Positions 24,658 through 32,713 of a stretch of DNA of 64,000 nucleotides are shown here, piece by piece. The notes below the pieces were generated by a model. It did no database searches. It worked only from the letters and a program-made list of their open reading frames with translations, and was not told where the DNA came from. Within the stretch, counting starts at the first letter, position 1. Each line of letters begins with the position of its first letter. The stretch covers positions 1 through 64,000 of the forward strand of contig CAYFGK010000004.1 of the NCBI GenBank assembly GCA_964342305.1, given 5' to 3'. The stretch comes from DT-110 sp964342305. Its GTDB lineage: Bacteria > Bacteroidota > Bacteroidia > Chitinophagales > Saprospiraceae. The position numbers were made by a program, and so were the translations under genes.

Positions 24658-24687
24658 TTTGGGTAAACCTGAAGTTGTCTATCTTCG
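24658..24687 (+). promoter_or_regulatory. Promoter of mutY
   Basis: TTTG at 24658-24661, an 18-bp spacer, TATCTTCG at 24680-24687. It fits the phylum consensus with one deviation. It lies inside the longest possible mutY frame, which argues for a start downstream of it. Confidence 0.6.
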
Positions 24688-24713
24688 GTTGTCACCATCT
24701 AATTCTCGTTCAG

Positions 24714-25796
24714 TTGTTTCCACATACCTCTTTTTTTACCCGCCAACTACTGGAATGGTACGAACCCGGTCGACGCCCTACGCCCTGGAAAGGGGAGCAG
24801 GACCCTTACCGTATCTGGCTTTCCGAGGTCATTTTACAGCAAACCCGGGTCGAACAGGGTTGGCCCTATTTCGAAGCCTTCACTACGGCCTACCCCACTG
24901 TACATCATCTGGCAGCCGCACCCGATGATGAGGTTATGAAAAAATGGGAAGGGCTGGGTTACTACAACCGTGCCCGTAATATGCTGGCCGCCGCCCGCTA
25001 TATCAGTGATGTGCGTGGAGGGCAATTCCCCGACTCCTACGAAGATATCCTCGGGCTCAAAGGAGTTGGTCCCTATACGGCAGCCGCCATTGCTTCCTTT
25101 GCCTACGATCTGCCCTACGCGGTTGTTGATGGTAATGTGTACCGGGTACTAGCCCGCTTTTTCGGCATCGATCAACCTACCAATACTACCACCGGAAAAA
25201 AGCTTTTCTTCCAACTAGCCCAGACGTTACTCGACGAACATCAGCCTGCCACCTACAATCAGGCGATCATGGACTTCGGAGCCCTCATTTGCACACCTGC
25301 AAGCCCCCGCTGCGCAGCGTGTCCGCTCGAGCCGCACTGTAAAGCCCGGCAGGAGGACCGAATTAATCAATTGCCGCGTAAGCAACCCAAGGCACCTCGC
25401 CGCATTCGCTTCTTTCATTACTTCATCCTCAACCAAAAGGGCAGGGTATTGCTTCGAAAACGAGAACAAAAAGATGTGTGGCGTGGACTGTACGAATTCC
25501 CATTACTCGAATCCGGAGAGATGCTGGAAGAACCTCAACTCCTGGAATGTCACCCCGACTGGCCCTTCCCGGTCCATTGGTCACCAGTAGAAATAGCTGC
25601 CCTCAGCCCCCCACGGCGCCAGCTATTATCCCATCAGGATATCCGGGCCCGGTTCATTGAAATTCAACTCCCACATTCAGTAGAACCATCCGTAATGGAT
25701 GGTATCTGGGTCGACCGGGATGCCCTCTCCGACTACGCTTTTCCACGTATAATCGATTGGTATTTAGGGGATAATTCGCTATATTTAAATGTATAG
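24714..25796 (+). CDS. mutY: A/G-specific adenine DNA glycosylase
   Basis: About 360 residues, starting at TTG 24714 because no ATG is available and the promoter occupies 24658-24687. MutY removes adenine opposite 8-oxoguanine. Seen: catalytic Glu in SEVILQQTRVEQ, the helix-hairpin-helix LKGVGPYTAAAIASFA with the catalytic Asp in AVVDGNVYRVLAR, and the 4Fe-4S ligands C-x6-C-x2-C-x5-C in CTPASPRCAACPLEPHC. The C-terminal NUDIX-like domain that recognises 8-oxoG follows (RFFHYFILNQKGRVLLRKRE). First gene of the mutY-ssb-gldE-gldD block. Confidence 0.93.
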   Translation: MFPHTSFFTRQLLEWYEPGRRPTPWKGEQDPYRIWLSEVILQQTRVEQGWPYFEAFTTAYPTVHHLAAAPDDEVMKKWEGLGYYNRARNMLAAARYISDVRGGQFPDSYEDILGLKGVGPYTAAAIASFAYDLPYAVVDGNVYRVLARFFGIDQPTNTTTGKKLFFQLAQTLLDEHQPATYNQAIMDFGALICTPASPRCAACPLEPHCKARQEDRINQLPRKQPKAPRRIRFFHYFILNQKGRVLLRKREQKDVWRGLYEFPLLESGEMLEEPQLLECHPDWPFPVHWSPVEIAALSPPRRQLLSHQDIRARFIEIQLPHSVEPSVMDGIWVDRDALSDYAFPRIIDWYLGDNSLYLNV

Positions 25797-25916
25797 CGCC
25801 CGGGTAAAAGCAGCCGCTATCAACCAATAATAACCATCTGTAAATCAACCCACTAAGCGACTTTCACCCCCTTAACCTCTCCATTCTGATTACCTATGGA
25901 TATACCATTTCCGGGT

Positions 25917-25947
25917 TTTGGTTTTTTCGGGGAAAAGAGTAGGTTCG
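25917..25947 (+). promoter_or_regulatory. Promoter of ssb
   Basis: TTTG at 25917-25920, a 19-bp spacer, TAGGTTCG at 25940-25947. Transcription would begin near 25954, about 22 nt before the ATG. Confidence 0.6.
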
Positions 25948-25975
25948 CTTCTGGACAACAGCAAAAAACATAGAT

Positions 25976-26458
25976 ATGGTAAACCGCGTCATATTGATCG
26001 GAAACCTCGGGCAAGACCCGGAAATACGTCGACTCGAAAACGGAGCGGTCGTAGCCAAGTTCTCGATCGCTACCAACGAAAACTACCGCGATAAAAGTGG
26101 TGAATGGCAACAACAAACCGAATGGCACGACATAGTTGCCTGGCGGGCTCTCGCCGAGCGCGCCGAATCCTCTCTGAAAAAAGGCAGCATGGTCTACGTG
26201 GAAGGCAAACTAACCCACCGCAGCTGGCAGGATCAGGATGGAAATAATCGCCGTACCACCGAAGTCGTGTCCAACTACTTCCGGCTGATACCTAATGCCG
26301 GTGCCGGCGGACGAGGCGGAAACTCCAATTATTTCCCCAGCCAGGAAGATGAACCGGCCATGACCAGTAAACCTTCCGACGGGAATCAAAGCAACCCGCA
26401 ATCCGATAACAATTCAAATATTATCACGGAAGAGGCCGACGACGATCTGCCATTCTAA
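25976..26458 (+). CDS. ssb: Single-stranded DNA-binding protein
   Basis: 160 residues. The OB fold spans about 1-110, beginning MVNRVILIGNLGQDPEIRRL, with WHDIVAWRALAERAESSLKK and GKLTHRSWQDQDGNNRRTTE. A disordered Gly/Asn/Ser/Gln linker follows and the acidic tip ends DDDLPF, which recruits replication and repair proteins. It sits between mutY and gldE, the conserved phylum arrangement. Confidence 0.96.
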   Translation: MVNRVILIGNLGQDPEIRRLENGAVVAKFSIATNENYRDKSGEWQQQTEWHDIVAWRALAERAESSLKKGSMVYVEGKLTHRSWQDQDGNNRRTTEVVSNYFRLIPNAGAGGRGGNSNYFPSQEDEPAMTSKPSDGNQSNPQSDNNSNIITEEADDDLPF

Positions 26459-26464
26459 ACCGGC

Positions 26465-26503
26465 TGGAAAGCACCCACCCCGGGCCGGGATGGGTGCTTT
26501 CCA
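26465..26503 (+). terminator. Hairpin after ssb, possible terminator
   Basis: TGGAAAGCACCCA (26465-26477) and TGGGTGCTTTCCA (26491-26503) form a 13-bp perfect stem 7 bp after the stop. No T-run follows on either side, so it may protect the mRNA end or attenuate rather than fully stop transcription into gldE. Confidence 0.6.
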
Positions 26504-26556
26504 GGTTCAACGCTATGATCTGTTCGCCGGACCGTGCAAATTACCGGCAGAACTCG

Positions 26557-26564
26557 TATTTTTG
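26557..26564 (+). promoter_or_regulatory. -7 element upstream of gldE
   Basis: TATTTTTG fits TAnnTTTG, and the predicted start of transcription lies about 65 bp before the chosen gldE start. No good -33 box is visible. Confidence 0.4.
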
Positions 26565-26636
26565 TATGGTAAACCATCGGAATAGTACCACTTCACCGCG
26601 TACTGTTTCGTCCCTTGCTAACTAATTTTCTCGTTT

Positions 26637-28085
26637 TTGGAACCGGAACCGGAGCGATTATCCTATTCATTTTTTCCTCTGATTCTACTGGCCGTCCCGA
26701 GCATGGACGCTTTCCTGGGACTGTTTGCGGTATTAGTGCTATTGGCTTGCTCGGCCCTGATATCGGGTTCAGAAATAGCCTTCTTCTCCCTTACCAATAA
26801 CGATTACGACTTTATCCAGCAGGAATCTGATGCAAATAGCAAGCGCATCATGCAGCTGATCGAGCGCCCGCGAGTGCTCCTTGCAACCATACTGATCAGT
26901 AACAACTTTATCAATATTGCCATCGTCATTTTATCCGACTTTGTCCTGCTGGGTTTCATACCGGAAACGACCTTTGAGCATTGGGCACGGGCACTAATGT
27001 CCGTTATTCCGCTCCAACAGTGGTTTACCGTCGAACAGATCGGTATTGGCATCAACTTCCTGATCATCACCGTAGGCATCACCTTCTTATTGGTGTTATT
27101 CGGTGAAGTTGCCCCCAAGGTCTACGCCAAGATCAACAACATTCAATTGGCCCGCTTCATGGCCTTACCCCTGACCATACTATCTCGCTTATTTAGCCCG
27201 GTCAGTTTTGGCCTGGTGCGCATGACCAACGTAATCGAACGCCGCCTGGCCAATTCCAATGTGGGCAATAGCTCGCCAACCAGCCGGGAGGAGATCGACG
27301 ATGCTATCGAACTCACCGTTAGTATGGAGGAAGACACCGAACAGGAGGTCGACATCCTCAAGAGTATTGTCAAATTCGGGGAGGTTAGTGTCAAGCAGAT
27401 CATGCGGTCACGGGTCGACGTAGTAGCCATCGATTTTCGGGAAAGCTTTTCTGCTGTACTAAAGGTCGTTAGGGATTCAGGGTTTTCGCGTATCCCGGTA
27501 TATGAAAATGACTTCGATAACGTAACCGGTATTCTCTACGTTAAAGACCTGCTGGGGTACGTCGACGAACCCGACCAGTTCGAATGGCAGGAGCTGATCC
27601 GCACTAATGTATTGTACGTTCCCGAGGCCAAAAAGATCGATGACCTGCTGAAGGAATTCCAACGTAAACGGCTACACCTGGCAGTCGTCGTGGATGAATA
27701 CGGAGGTAGTTCGGGGATTGTTACCCTGGAAGATATCATGGAGGAAATCATCGGCGACATCCAGGATGAATTTGACGATGAGATCGAGATCCTTTACCAA
27801 CGTATCGACGACCACACCTTCCTGTTCGAGGGTAAAACGATGATCAATGATGCCTGCCGTGTACTCAACCTCGACACCTCGCTCTTTGAGGATGCCCGAG
27901 GAGATGCCGACTCCCTCGCTGGCCTCCTGCTCGAACTCCACGGCGGCATCCCCAAGATCGATGAGGAAATAACTTTCCAGGACTTTACTTTCAAGGTCAC
28001 GGCCGCCACCAAGCGCCGGATCGAACAGGTTTTACTAACCCTTCCCGAACCGCTGAAATATTACCAAACGGAAGATCGTTCTTAG
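26637..28085 (+). CDS. gldE: Gliding motility-associated membrane protein GldE (CNNM/CorC type)
   Basis: 482 residues if translation starts at the TTG at 26637 (MEPEPERLSYSFFPLILL); an ATG at 26703 would still keep the first membrane segment. I favour the TTG because GldE proteins characteristically begin with such an acidic-proline peptide. Domain order: CNNM transmembrane domain (LACSALISGSEIAFFSLTNN, then VLFGEVAPKVYAKINN), paired CBS domains at about 235-355 (VKQIMRSRVDVVAIDFRES; VVVDEYGGSSGIVTLEDIME), and a C-terminal CorC-HlyC domain. GldE is linked to gldD by conserved position and aids gliding in flavobacteria; cation transport is inferred from CorC relatives. Confidence 0.9.
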   Translation: MEPEPERLSYSFFPLILLAVPSMDAFLGLFAVLVLLACSALISGSEIAFFSLTNNDYDFIQQESDANSKRIMQLIERPRVLLATILISNNFINIAIVILSDFVLLGFIPETTFEHWARALMSVIPLQQWFTVEQIGIGINFLIITVGITFLLVLFGEVAPKVYAKINNIQLARFMALPLTILSRLFSPVSFGLVRMTNVIERRLANSNVGNSSPTSREEIDDAIELTVSMEEDTEQEVDILKSIVKFGEVSVKQIMRSRVDVVAIDFRESFSAVLKVVRDSGFSRIPVYENDFDNVTGILYVKDLLGYVDEPDQFEWQELIRTNVLYVPEAKKIDDLLKEFQRKRLHLAVVVDEYGGSSGIVTLEDIMEEIIGDIQDEFDDEIEILYQRIDDHTFLFEGKTMINDACRVLNLDTSLFEDARGDADSLAGLLLELHGGIPKIDEEITFQDFTFKVTAATKRRIEQVLLTLPEPLKYYQTEDRS

Positions 28086-28137
28086 TACTCTGTAACCCCG
28101 GGTAGCTGTATTTACAGAGTTCTTACCCCTACTTAAA

Positions 28138-28776
28138 ATGTCCATTATGCTTCGTCATCGCCCTTTCTGGCTCATCATGCCAATAGTCTCGCTTTTTTTG
28201 GTAAGCGCCTGCAATAACCAGGGTCCGCCTCCGTCACCCAAACCACGGGCATACCCAAAAGTTACCTATCCGGCGTCGAGGTCATTGTCGTTCGATGCGA
28301 ATTACTGCGCTTTTTCCTTTGAGTACCCTTCCTACGCAACTATTCAACAAGACCAGTATTTCTTCGATGGGGAACCGGCTCACCCCTGTTGGTTCGACCT
28401 GTATATTCCCGATTTCGAGGCCAGCCTGCACTGTAGCTACGTTGAGGTTGGAAAAGATAAATCATTGGAACAATTGCGAAAGGATGCTTTTGAAATGGCC
28501 GATTACCATACTAAGCGTGCCAATTATATCGACGAGGTCCGGATCGATCGCAAGGAAGAAGCCAATGTCGAAGGTTTTGCCTTTGCCATCGAAGGCCCCG
28601 CAGCTACCCCCTTTCAGTTTTACCTGACCGATGGGGAAGAACACTTTTTCCGGGCTTCACTCTACTTTAGCACCGAGGTTCGGCCTGATAGCTTGCAACC
28701 AGTCTACCAATTCATCCGGAAAGACCTGATCAAGATGATCGAGACCTTCGAATGGACCGACCAGCCAGCTTCGTAA
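28138..28776 (+). CDS. gldD: Gliding motility lipoprotein GldD
   Basis: 212 residues with lipoprotein signal ending LVSACNNQ. The start of the mature part, PPSPKPRAYPKVTYP, and the body (CAFSFEYPSYATIQQD, HPCWFDLYIPDFEASLHCSY) match the GldD family. GldD is required for gliding and T9SS function in Flavobacterium johnsoniae, where it is an envelope lipoprotein; its biochemical role is unsettled. It lies 52 bp after gldE and supports a gliding or T9SS-positive lifestyle, together with the T9SS cargo at 56951. Confidence 0.92.
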   Translation: MSIMLRHRPFWLIMPIVSLFLVSACNNQGPPPSPKPRAYPKVTYPASRSLSFDANYCAFSFEYPSYATIQQDQYFFDGEPAHPCWFDLYIPDFEASLHCSYVEVGKDKSLEQLRKDAFEMADYHTKRANYIDEVRIDRKEEANVEGFAFAIEGPAATPFQFYLTDGEEHFFRASLYFSTEVRPDSLQPVYQFIRKDLIKMIETFEWTDQPAS

Positions 28777-28793
28777 GCTTCCGTACAATTAGC

Positions 28794-28849
28794 GTGAGGT
28801 TGGGCCTTGAAGATCTTGCCTTTACAAAATAGTCTGCGCCTAACTTCAC
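28794..28849 (+). repeat. GTGARGTT-bounded element A
   Basis: Starts GTGAGGTTGGGCC and ends GCCTAACTTCAC, an imperfect inverted repeat enclosing about 30 bp. It lies 18 bp after the gldD stop. The ends resemble elements B (36967-37018) and C (44857-44907); the interior does not. Confidence 0.5.
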
Positions 28850-28872
28850 GGTAATCTTGAGGCCAACTTTAC

Positions 28873-28919
28873 CATAAAAAAGAAAAGCGCCATCTCTCCG
28901 TACAGAGGGATGGCGCTTT
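28873..28919 (-). terminator. Terminator between convergent gldD and recA
   Basis: AAAGCGCCATC (28884-28894) pairs with GATGGCGCTTT (28909-28919). On the minus strand a run TTTTCTTTTTT follows (28873-28883), matching the end of recA; on the plus strand GTTTGTTTC follows, a weaker tract for gldD. Confidence 0.85.
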
Positions 28920-28975
28920 GTTTGTTTCAGCTGTGGCATTAACGCAACCACTGATGGGCCGCAATACCTGGAAAA

Positions 28976-30037
28976 TTACTTCTTCGCGGCTTCTTTCTTA
29001 TCCGCTTTGGTGGCTTTCCCGTTTTCCTTTTCGGGAATGCCCATGATCTTAGCCTTTACTTTCAGTTCGATCTCCTCGGCGACCTCCGGATTATCAGCCA
29101 GGAATTGCTTGGCTGCTTCGCGCCCCTGAGCAATTTTAGCTCCGTCGTAGCTGTACCAGGCGCCACTCTTTTGGATGATATCCTGATCGACACCAAGGTC
29201 AACGATCTCACCGGTTTTTGAGATACCTTCGCCGTACATAATGTCGAAAGTGGTAATACGGAAAGGCGGTGCTACTTTATTCTTGGCGATCTTCACCTTC
29301 ACGTGGTTACCAACCACTTCACCATCTTTATTTTTGATACCCGATCCGGTACGACGAATATCGAGTCGAACAGACGCGTAGAATTTCAGGGCGTTACCAC
29401 CGGTGGTCGTTTCGGGATTACCGAACATTACACCGATCTTTTCCCGTAGCTGGTTGATAAAGATGCAGCAGCAGCGGGTGCGTCCGATGGTACCGGTAAG
29501 TTTGCGCATGGCCTGCGACATGAGCCGGGCTTGGAGCCCCATTTGGGAGTCACCCATTTCCCCTTCGATCTCGGAGCGAGGCACCAGGGCGGCTACGGAG
29601 TCAATAACGATTATATCAAGAGCACCGGAGCGAATCAGGTTTTCAGTGATTTCCAGGGCTTGTTCCCCGTTGTCGGGCTGAGATATGAGCAAGTTCTCCG
29701 TATCTACTCCGAGTTTTTCGGCATAGGTGCGGTCAAAGGCGTGCTCGGCATCAATAAAGGCCGCAATACCACCTTGCTTTTGGGCTTCTGCGATAGCGTG
29801 AATCGCCAGCGTCGTTTTACCGGAAGATTCCGGGCCGTAGATCTCGACTACCCGCCCCTTGGGTAAACCATTAACCCCCAGGGCAATATCGAGTCCTAAT
29901 GAACCGGTGGGTATGGTCTCTACATTGGCGACTTGACTATCGCCCAGACGCATGATCGTACCTTTACCGTACGACTTTTCGATCCGGTCCACGGTCATTT
30001 GCAGCGCCTTTAATTTCGCTTCTCTATCGTTTGACAT
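28976..30037 (-). CDS. recA: Recombinase RecA
   Basis: 353 residues. ATP-dependent strand-exchange protein. Walker A is GPESSGKT at residues 68-75; IIVIDSVAALVPRSEIEGE is the Walker B region, QMGLQARLMSQAMRKL follows, and the L2 loop has IGVMFGNPETTTGG. An unusual run of three Cys occurs in RTRCCCIFINQ, where TNTTCIFINQ-type sequence is common. The C-terminus is a Lys/Glu/Ala-rich tail (KADKKEAAKK). It has its own promoter and terminator. No LexA-type operator was recognised. Confidence 0.98.
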   Translation of the reverse strand: MSNDREAKLKALQMTVDRIEKSYGKGTIMRLGDSQVANVETIPTGSLGLDIALGVNGLPKGRVVEIYGPESSGKTTLAIHAIAEAQKQGGIAAFIDAEHAFDRTYAEKLGVDTENLLISQPDNGEQALEITENLIRSGALDIIVIDSVAALVPRSEIEGEMGDSQMGLQARLMSQAMRKLTGTIGRTRCCCIFINQLREKIGVMFGNPETTTGGNALKFYASVRLDIRRTGSGIKNKDGEVVGNHVKVKIAKNKVAPPFRITTFDIMYGEGISKTGEIVDLGVDQDIIQKSGAWYSYDGAKIAQGREAAKQFLADNPEVAEEIELKVKAKIMGIPEKENGKATKADKKEAAKK

Positions 30038-30082
30038 GGTTTATTCTCTTTAGTATGGTGAACTCTTTGTTTGTATCTAAAA

Positions 30083-30113
30083 CAAATTTAAACATTTTGT
30101 TTTGTAATTGCAA
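30083..30113 (-). promoter_or_regulatory. Promoter of recA
   Basis: On the minus strand TTG (30113-30111), a 20-bp spacer, then TAAATTTG (30090-30083). Expected transcription start is near 30077, leaving a leader of about 40 nt. It has the same layout as the ECF sigma promoter at 23964. Confidence 0.72.
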
Positions 30114-30164
30114 CACAAAAAACAAAATACGTAAAACAAAAATCTCCGCCCGCTTCCCAGCCAC

Positions 30165-30203
30165 TAATAAAAAAGCCTCTGAACCTGACGATTCAGAGGC
30201 TTT
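30165..30203 (-). terminator. Terminator of the small conserved gene
   Basis: AAAGCCTCTGAA (30172-30183) pairs with TTCAGAGGCTTT (30192-30203), 12 bp, loop of 8. On the minus strand six Ts follow. It lies 18 bp after the stop of the gene at 30222. Confidence 0.88.
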
Positions 30204-30221
30204 CGTACGCTGATAACGAAC

Positions 30222-30458
30222 TTAACACTGCTCTTCAAAAGCTGTTTGCTTGCTGTAAGCCCGGATAGCATTCAGCGTGCACTTGGATGGGCTGAATGTA
30301 ACCTTGGGCAGCTGGCGATGAGCCTGGCGCAGTTCCTGGTATTCCCGACGCAGATCGGGGTTGGTACGCAGGGCTTCTTGCATAGCCAGTGTCTCGGCTG
30401 CAGTGGTTTCGTTATACAGGTACTTAACGAGAGAAATTGATGTAAAGCGTTGCTTCAT
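30222..30458 (-). CDS. Small conserved Bacteroidota protein of unknown function
   Basis: 78 residues from ATG 30458 (MKQRFTSISLVKYLYNETTA). The first 45 residues resemble the start of anti-sigma or zinc-finger-type regulators (LVKYLYNETTAAETLAMQEA, RTNPDLRREYQELRQAHRQL), and the end has PKVTFSPSKCTLNAIRAYSK. Proteins of this size and wording are widespread near recA-type housekeeping genes in the phylum; no activity is known to me. No membrane segment is present. A strong terminator isolates it. Confidence 0.75.
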   Translation of the reverse strand: MKQRFTSISLVKYLYNETTAAETLAMQEALRTNPDLRREYQELRQAHRQLPKVTFSPSKCTLNAIRAYSKQTAFEEQC

Positions 30459-30571
30459 ACAGTAGAATTTGTTGTTGGATGATACACTAAATAAACTACG
30501 AAGCTCCATCCAATATTGCGCCGCTTACTACATTTTTAACACTTCTCAAAGTGGTCTTCTCTCTTTAATAA

Positions 30572-31006
30572 TTACTTAACGCGAAACCAGGTTTGGGTAC
30601 GGTACAATCCGGTCCAGTGACGACCCCGAACTTTCAGTTCATCCGATTTTCCTTCGGGTACCCAGATCACACAACCGTAGGTATTACCACTTTCGGGGTC
30701 CAGGATATCTCCTCCGCGCCAGCGTCCGTCGTTCTCCTGTTCCAGGGATTCGATGATCGTCATACCGAGCACGGGTTGGTTCTTGCGTTTACCCTTACAA
30801 GCTTCGCAAAGAGCCTCGTCTCCTTTTTCCGTAAGGATCTTTACGATCTTTCCGTAAACCTGATCTCCTTTCTTAAAGATCTGAACGTGTGATTTTGCTT
30901 CGCCCGTTTCATCGTCGATGCTTTTCCAGGTACCCAGTACGGATTCCTGGGCCGTCAGACCCATAGTGCCGGCTACGAGCAGTAGCAGCAATGTTAGTCG
31001 TTTCAT
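30572..31006 (-). CDS. DUF2147 family exported protein
   Basis: 144 residues from ATG 31006, with signal peptide MKRLTLLLLLVAGTMGLTAQ. The mature part is one DUF2147 domain: GTWKSIDDETGEAKSHVQIF, GKIVKILTEKG, a CEAC pair, then GMTIIESLEQENDGRWRGGD and a C-terminal LKVRGRHWTGLYRTQTWFRV. The family forms a small periplasmic beta-barrel of unknown role. The alkyltransferase-like gene lies 22 bp upstream on the same strand. Confidence 0.88.
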   Translation of the reverse strand: MKRLTLLLLLVAGTMGLTAQESVLGTWKSIDDETGEAKSHVQIFKKGDQVYGKIVKILTEKGDEALCEACKGKRKNQPVLGMTIIESLEQENDGRWRGGDILDPESGNTYGCVIWVPEGKSDELKVRGRHWTGLYRTQTWFRVK

Positions 31007-31028
31007 ATGGTTTGGCTTTTGTGGTTTA

Positions 31029-31364
31029 CTAGTCCTCTTCCAATGCCGCCGGATGCCAGAACAGATCGTCAAAGCCGATCACCCGATGATCCGAGACCTC
31101 CACCCCCTCAGCTTCGAGCAATGCCTGCATCATTTCCGGTTCGGGAAAGTGATGCCGGCCTGTTAGTTCGCCCTTGCGATTGACCACGCGGTGTGCAGGG
31201 ATAGGACCAGCCCCCATGCTTTGCCGCAGCGCCCAGCCAACCATCCGTGCCGAACCCAACGCCAGGTAATCGGCAATGGCTCCGTAGGTAGATACCCGTC
31301 CGTAGGGAATGGAACAAGTCACATCCCACACTTGCTGGTAATAGTGGGCACCGGATTTTTTCAT
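31029..31364 (-). CDS. Alkyltransferase-like (ATL) DNA-binding protein
   Basis: 111 residues, only the C-terminal domain of O6-alkylguanine-DNA alkyltransferases. It contains SIPYGRVSTYGAIADYL (Tyr/Arg finger region) and PIPAHRVVNRKGELTGR. In true MGMT/Ogt the motif is PCHR with the acceptor Cys; here it is PAHR with Ala57, so it cannot accept alkyl groups. Known ATLs bind alkylated guanine and channel it to nucleotide excision repair. Size and start are normal for an ATL. Confidence 0.88.
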   Translation of the reverse strand: MKKSGAHYYQQVWDVTCSIPYGRVSTYGAIADYLALGSARMVGWALRQSMGAGPIPAHRVVNRKGELTGRHHFPEPEMMQALLEAEGVEVSDHRVIGFDDLFWHPAALEED

Positions 31365-31447
31365 AGTTATTCAACGCTTACCCCCCTTTCTTGTTGTTGC
31401 TTTCGCAAAAAAGCAAGTATCACCTTATCCTCCTTTCCGGAATACCT

Positions 31448-31455
31448 TACCTTTG
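31448..31455 (+). promoter_or_regulatory. -7 element abutting the TrpF-like gene
   Basis: TACCTTTG, a TAnnTTTG match that ends 5 bp before the ATG at 31461. If used, transcription would start at or next to the ATG, giving a leaderless message. A -33 box is not evident. Confidence 0.45.
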
Positions 31456-31460
31456 CGACT

Positions 31461-32102
31461 ATGCTGTTACCGATCGATATTAAAGCCAGTACCATCACCA
31501 ACCTCACCGACGCGCGTTACTTCGCCGCCTGGGATGTTACCTGGATGGGATTCAACCTCGACCCCTCCTCCGAATCATTCATTGACCCCCACACCGTCCA
31601 CGCCATCAAGGAATGGGTAGAAGGCCCCCAGATCGTCGGCGAATGCCACCTGCAAGAGCCCGACCAGATCCAGTCGCTGATCGATAACCTCGATCTGGAT
31701 GCCCTGCAGGTAGGTCCGCTCACCCCCGTGGAAACCCTCATTGAGCTGGATACGGATAAGCCCGTTATCAAAGAACTGATCGTCGATCCACAAACCACTG
31801 CCGAACAACTGGAATCAACCATCGAGGCGCACGCATCACACTGTGCCTATTTCCTGATCAACCTGGAAGCCAATGGCCTGGCGCTCGACAACATGCCCCT
31901 CGACCGGTCTTTTCTTGAACAGCTCTGCCGGGATCATCAGATCCTCCTCAGCCTTGCCCGCCCACTGCCCGAGCTCGATTACCTGCTCCGTACACTCAAA
32001 CCCTCGGGCCTCAGTGTACGCGGAGGTGAAGAGGAAAAAGTAGGCTTCAAATCCTTCGAAGAACTCGATGATCTTTTCGAGGCTTTGGAAGAGCGTGGGT
32101 GA
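31461..32102 (+). CDS. TrpF-like TIM-barrel protein, probably not catalytic
   Basis: 213 residues. The N-terminus (MLLPIDIKASTITNLTDARY, FAAWDVTWMGFNLDPSSE) follows the phosphoribosylanthranilate isomerase pattern KICGITNLEDA...GFxFxxxSPR, but the catalytic Cys-Gly is replaced by Ser-Thr, and the phosphate-binding end is altered (SGLSVRGGEEEKVG rather than the usual SGVE...PG). No other trp genes are near. It is unusually acidic. The function is therefore unknown; it may bind a sugar phosphate or have a regulatory role. Confidence 0.6.
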   Translation: MLLPIDIKASTITNLTDARYFAAWDVTWMGFNLDPSSESFIDPHTVHAIKEWVEGPQIVGECHLQEPDQIQSLIDNLDLDALQVGPLTPVETLIELDTDKPVIKELIVDPQTTAEQLESTIEAHASHCAYFLINLEANGLALDNMPLDRSFLEQLCRDHQILLSLARPLPELDYLLRTLKPSGLSVRGGEEEKVGFKSFEELDDLFEALEERG

Positions 32103-32173
32103 ACTGAGGAGGTCAGTTCATAAATTCCGCGTCTTTTCCTAGCTTATACGTCTATAAGGATAAAACAGACCGT

Positions 32174-32713
32174 ATGCAAAACTGGCAGGAAACACGCGAG
32201 CGATTACACCGCTACTTCCGGAGTCGACTTTCTGATCCCGATCAGGTCGAGGACCTTCTGCAGGAGGTTCTTTTAAAGGCTTTCGCCAAAAAAGGCCAGG
32301 TGCGGGACGACGAACGACTTACTGCCTGGATCTTCCGAATCGCGAATCATGTGTTGGTCGATCACTATCGTAAAAAAGGCAGACTACAACCCGAAGCGGA
32401 ATTCGGGGAACACCTGCCCGATATTGATCCACAACTGAATGACCGCACTCGTGAGTTCAGTGCTTGTTTACTGCCCATGATACAAGGTATGCCCGAGCCT
32501 TATCGCGAAGCCCTCTTACTTACCGAACTGGGGGGCCTATCGCAAAAAGAACTGGCCGAACGACTCGGCATCAGTTATTCTGGCGCCAAATCACGGGTAC
32601 AACGTGGACGGGAAAAGCTGCGCGATCGCCTCCTCGATTGCTGCCATATCCAAACGGATCGCTACGGAAACATTCTGGATTATCAACCAAAATCAAACAA
32701 TCGCCATGAGTGA
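32174..32713 (+). CDS. sigZ: ECF sigma factor SigZ
   Basis: 179 residues. Region 2: DPDQVEDLLQEVLLKAFAKK, then RLTAWIFRIANHVLVDHYRK. Region 4: PEPYREALLLTELGGLSQKE, LAERLGISYSGAKSRVQRGR. The C-terminal CCHIQTDRYGNILDYQPK is the SigZ hallmark, with a Cys pair that could sense metal or redox state (inference). Its last 8 bp overlap the arsM start, so the two are co-expressed and sigZ may act on this operon. No anti-sigma gene is present. Confidence 0.9.
   Translation: MQNWQETRERLHRYFRSRLSDPDQVEDLLQEVLLKAFAKKGQVRDDERLTAWIFRIANHVLVDHYRKKGRLQPEAEFGEHLPDIDPQLNDRTREFSACLLPMIQGMPEPYREALLLTELGGLSQKELAERLGISYSGAKSRVQRGREKLRDRLLDCCHIQTDRYGNILDYQPKSNNRHE

Noticed and set aside
24645..24713. Longer mutY start upstream
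   Set aside because: This stretch contains the likely -33 and -7 boxes and encodes residues unlike MutY N-termini.
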